Of a DNA stretch of 6,532 nt, positions 4,127 through 6,532 are shown piece after piece. Source of the stretch: Pseudomonadota bacterium (lineage in GTDB: Bacteria > CALINM01); assembly GCA_026415985.1 (NCBI GenBank), contig JAOAGA010000044.1, forward strand, positions 8,382 to 14,913, in the 5' to 3' direction. The position numbers were made by a program, and so were the translations under genes. The notes below the pieces were generated by a model. The model was not told where the DNA came from, searched no databases, and saw only the letters and a list, made by a program, of their open reading frames with translations. The stretch's first letter is position 1. Every line of letters starts with the position of its first letter.

Positions 4127-5623
4127 TTATCCTTTCAACAGTTCTTTTTTTAAGATACCCTCTAATTCATCTAAACAAGCATAAGCAATATTGTGTTTCT
4201 CTGCGTTATTTCTTTGCTCAATGATTTTATTATCAAAGTAAGATGGATATTTTATTGTCCCATTATCTCTTATTTCAAGAGATTTTAATAGAGGTCCAAC
4301 TATGATGGTTTTACTGTAGGGACCACTTTTCTTCAAAGTTTGGTTTTCTTTTCCTTCAATTGTATCCCCTGAAAAATCATATGTCTTAGCTTCAAGGACT
4401 AATGTGGTTCCAAACCTTGTTGTGATAACAATATCAAGCTCTGCATCTTGTTGAGCATTTTCTCTAAGTGGCTTGGTTTTAACCCCTAAATGGATTTGAG
4501 CTACCTTACTTTTTAATTCAGTATTCTGCTCAATAATACCTAAAATTTTGCTTGCTACCATCCACTCAAAAAGATGACCGTTTCTATCAAACACTGAGAA
4601 GGCTTCTACACAGGAACGCTTTATAATATCAGAGCAGTCCTCTGAAATTTTACCACCTAATGATTTTATTTGTTCCTTGATGATATTGATTTTTTCCTGA
4701 GAGATTGGTTCATTTATTAATGGATAATCCTGTTCGTTGATCTTTTTATTAAGTTCATCAATTAAGGCACGTTTCATATCGTTCCAATACTCATTGAAGA
4801 TTTCCTCAGGATTTTGTATTAATTTAAGAGGTTTTATTAATTCTCTTATTCGAAAAATGTCATTACTTTTAGTAAGTTCCTTAATTAAACTGCCTATCTT
4901 TTTTTCAAGGTCTTCGTAGCCTGCACTTTTTATCTTTAATTCGTTAACCTTAGGTTTTATTGAATTAAGAAATTTTCTAATTTGATTTTCTATTCCTCCC
5001 TTGACTTCATCGACAACTGGATTAGGTTTCATGATAGCAAAAAATAGTTTTCTAAAAGTTTCTTCCTTTTCATAATAATCAAGTGCTTTTTTGCCCACAT
5101 CTAAATTACGTTGACAGTCTTTATCGGCCTCTGGGAAGATTTGTGTTTTTTCATAGGCATTCGTATTATAAAGAGTAAAAATATCATCAAGAGAGATATA
5201 TGCATCAGCAGTAATTTCCATAACCTTTTTATGCTGATTGTAAATTAAATACTTTGTGGTATTAGCCTCAAAATAAATTATCAGGTCCTCATATTTATTA
5301 GAGACTCTATTTAGAAAGGCTTCATACATAGCCAAACTGTGGTATTTTTGACCACCAGTTATATTCCAGAGAACATATTTAATTGAGGTTGTCTCCTCTA
5401 AAAACTGATTTTTTAGTTCATTGATATCCCTTTCTTTTTCGACATTAAAAAATTTGCTTTTAATATTGTGTGCCTCGTAAACCTTTTTTAGGTTAAGCCC
5501 TCTTTCCTTTTCTGTGGTAGCAATAATAACACTTGGTATTTTAAGCTGTATCACAGGCAAAAAGTTTACCGTCTGATTTCCCGTAGAAAAGCAAAACATA
5601 TGGTATTTGTTAAATATAGTCAT
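4127..5623 (-). CDS. CARF-domain PD-(D/E)XK nuclease (Card1/Can2-like, enlarged)
   Basis: A 498-residue protein combining an N-terminal CARF sensor with a C-terminal restriction-like nuclease, as in the Card1/Can2 (DUF1887-related) effectors, which cut nucleic acid when cyclic oligoadenylate binds. Seen here: a Rossmann-like CARF part (about 1-150) with the ligand-loop motif WNITGGQK (86-93); a long, charged, mostly helical middle (about 160-345) with no recognised domain; then the nuclease core with E353 (GHLFEWMV), D397 (AELDIVI) and E411-x-K413 (LVLEAKT), followed by KKSGPYSKTIIVG as in relatives. It is larger than Card1 (about 370 residues), the extra being the middle part. It starts 3 bp after the csx1 stop with no clear ribosome binding site, which suggests translational coupling. 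Whether it prefers DNA or RNA cannot be told. Confidence 0.85.
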   Translation of the reverse strand: MTIFNKYHMFCFSTGNQTVNFLPVIQLKIPSVIIATTEKERGLNLKKVYEAHNIKSKFFNVEKERDINELKNQFLEETTSIKYVLWNITGGQKYHSLAMYEAFLNRVSNKYEDLIIYFEANTTKYLIYNQHKKVMEITADAYISLDDIFTLYNTNAYEKTQIFPEADKDCQRNLDVGKKALDYYEKEETFRKLFFAIMKPNPVVDEVKGGIENQIRKFLNSIKPKVNELKIKSAGYEDLEKKIGSLIKELTKSNDIFRIRELIKPLKLIQNPEEIFNEYWNDMKRALIDELNKKINEQDYPLINEPISQEKINIIKEQIKSLGGKISEDCSDIIKRSCVEAFSVFDRNGHLFEWMVASKILGIIEQNTELKSKVAQIHLGVKTKPLRENAQQDAELDIVITTRFGTTLVLEAKTYDFSGDTIEGKENQTLKKSGPYSKTIIVGPLLKSLEIRDNGTIKYPSYFDNKIIEQRNNAEKHNIAYACLDELEGILKKELLKG

Positions 5624-5626
5624 ATT

Positions 5627-6532
5627 CTAAATGGCATCAATAAGCCAGTTGCTTATTGTTTCAATAAACTCTTTATTGTACCTGAAAAATATATTATCAT
5701 CAGATTTTTTATACTCTGTTACATTACTTTCAAATCCAGCGTGGGCAAAGAAGTTTCTCTTTTGCGGAGAGGTAACTTCCCTATCATAATATAATGATTC
5801 TGCAAGCCTTTTCCAGTCATTGGAATCTTTGATATTTTTTAATCTATCCAGTTCATTTCCAAGTACCGAGTCATTTAAATTTAGCTTGTAATAATTATAA
5901 ATTTCTTTAAATGCTGGTCTTATCTTATTCAGCTCAACTTCTTCAATTTCTTTTATATCAACCTCTATTAGCTTTTTTGATAACCCTAAATAAAATCCAA
6001 AGGTATGTAAGACTTTTATATAATCACTTTTAACAAGATTTGGTGTTTCTGAATAACTTTTCTTTAAATTTGCCTCCATAATTTCCAAAAAAATTCTAAA
6101 TTGATTCTTCAAGTAATTTGTATCTAAATATCCGTTCATATACAAAAACAGTGGAGTGTTATTTTTTATTGCTGAGAAAGTCAGCCCAAAACTTTTTAAA
6201 ATTTTATGCAATTCCTTTTTTAGTGGTCTACTTTGATCAGTAGAAAAAATTTTTTTTGCAAGAGTTGTATTATTTATATCATCTTTACTTACTGGAGATG
6301 AAAAAAAGATCCTTGATTTATGTTCCTCAAAGGTAATTCTGAAAGGTCCTTTGAAACCTGAAATTATTGGCTCTGAAACTGCTATCTCGAAAGTGGTTTT
6401 CAAATCGTTCCATTTATTTAATCTCAGCCATGTATCGATATGCTTTAGGGATTCTATAAGTGCTGATACATAGTTATTATGGCCACTTGAAATATCGATG
6501 ATTATTTTCTCTATTTGATCGCCTTCCTCCAA
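5627..6532 (-). CDS. csx1: Csx1-family CARF-HEPN RNase (5' end outside window)
   Basis: The C-terminal 301 residues of a protein resembling Csx1 of the MJ1666 type, a type III ancillary RNase activated by cyclic oligoadenylate. Seen here: the CARF motif IIIDISSGHNNYVSALIE (residues 10-27 of the visible part), a helical linker, then a HEPN domain with the catalytic R-x4-H motif RNFFAHAGFE (R259, H264; bases 5758-5741). HEPN RNases use this Arg/His pair as a dimer to cut single-stranded RNA. The first strands of the CARF domain are missing because the frame runs off the right edge; the TTG at 6532 is not a believable start. It stops 3 bp before the CARF nuclease gene, so both are likely in one transcript. 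The family call is firm; the ring size of its activator cannot be inferred. Confidence 0.87.
   Translation of the reverse strand: MEEGDQIEKIIIDISSGHNNYVSALIESLKHIDTWLRLNKWNDLKTTFEIAVSEPIISGFKGPFRITFEEHKSRIFFSSPVSKDDINNTTLAKKIFSTDQSRPLKKELHKILKSFGLTFSAIKNNTPLFLYMNGYLDTNYLKNQFRIFLEIMEANLKKSYSETPNLVKSDYIKVLHTFGFYLGLSKKLIEVDIKEIEEVELNKIRPAFKEIYNYYKLNLNDSVLGNELDRLKNIKDSNDWKRLAESLYYDREVTSPQKRNFFAHAGFESNVTEYKKSDDNIFFRYNKEFIETISNWLIDAI

Noticed and set aside
4737-4919. Plus-strand open frame of 60 codons
   Set aside because: Antisense to the helical middle of the CARF nuclease gene. Its Leu/Ser/Ile-rich composition is what the reverse of Lys/Glu/Asn-rich coding DNA gives.
5600-5794. Plus-strand open frame of 64 codons
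   Set aside because: Antisense to the end of csx1 and the start of the CARF nuclease gene; no homology signal and no convincing ribosome binding site.

Overview
This AT-rich window is a compact CRISPR-cas accessory and adaptation block. Every convincing gene lies on the minus strand, so the operon reads from right to left. Its mix of ancillary proteins (a Csx1-type HEPN RNase, a CARF nuclease, a Csx3-like protein and a Cas6) is typical of a type III locus that signals with cyclic oligoadenylate. No cas10 or Csm/Cmr gene and no CRISPR array lies inside the window. Lys/Glu/Ile-rich proteins, AT-rich DNA and strong AGGAGG ribosome binding sites suggest a bacterium, possibly thermophilic. The species cannot be named from this sequence.

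Right part (about 6532-3869), the signalling module: csx1 (5' end cut by the window edge), a 498-residue CARF plus PD-(D/E)XK nuclease, and a short csx3-like gene. The three are separated by only 3 bp each, so they are almost certainly cotranscribed. The expected logic is that Cas10 makes cyclic oligoadenylate, Csx1 (RNase) and the CARF nuclease are switched on by it, and the Csx3-like protein binds or degrades the signal.

Middle (3868-3359): a regulatory-looking gap with a perfect 16-bp LacI-type palindrome and a 10-bp inverted repeat overlapping the ribosome binding site, then a small DUF4258-family gene. After it comes a second short gap with a possible 17-codon hydrophobic peptide and a hairpin around the cas2 ribosome binding site.

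Left part (3358-52), the adaptation and processing module: cas2, cas1, a second and degenerate cas1 paralogue (here cas1'), a second cas2 (here cas2'), then cas6. The tandem cas2-cas1-cas1'-cas2' set is the most striking item. The first Cas1 keeps its Glu/His/Asp active site. Cas1' keeps the fold signatures but has Asn where the catalytic His should be. A heteromeric integrase with one catalytic and one structural Cas1 is the most interesting inference. Tight coupling (26-bp overlap of cas1 and cas1', ATGA overlap of cas1' and cas2') argues that all four are made together.
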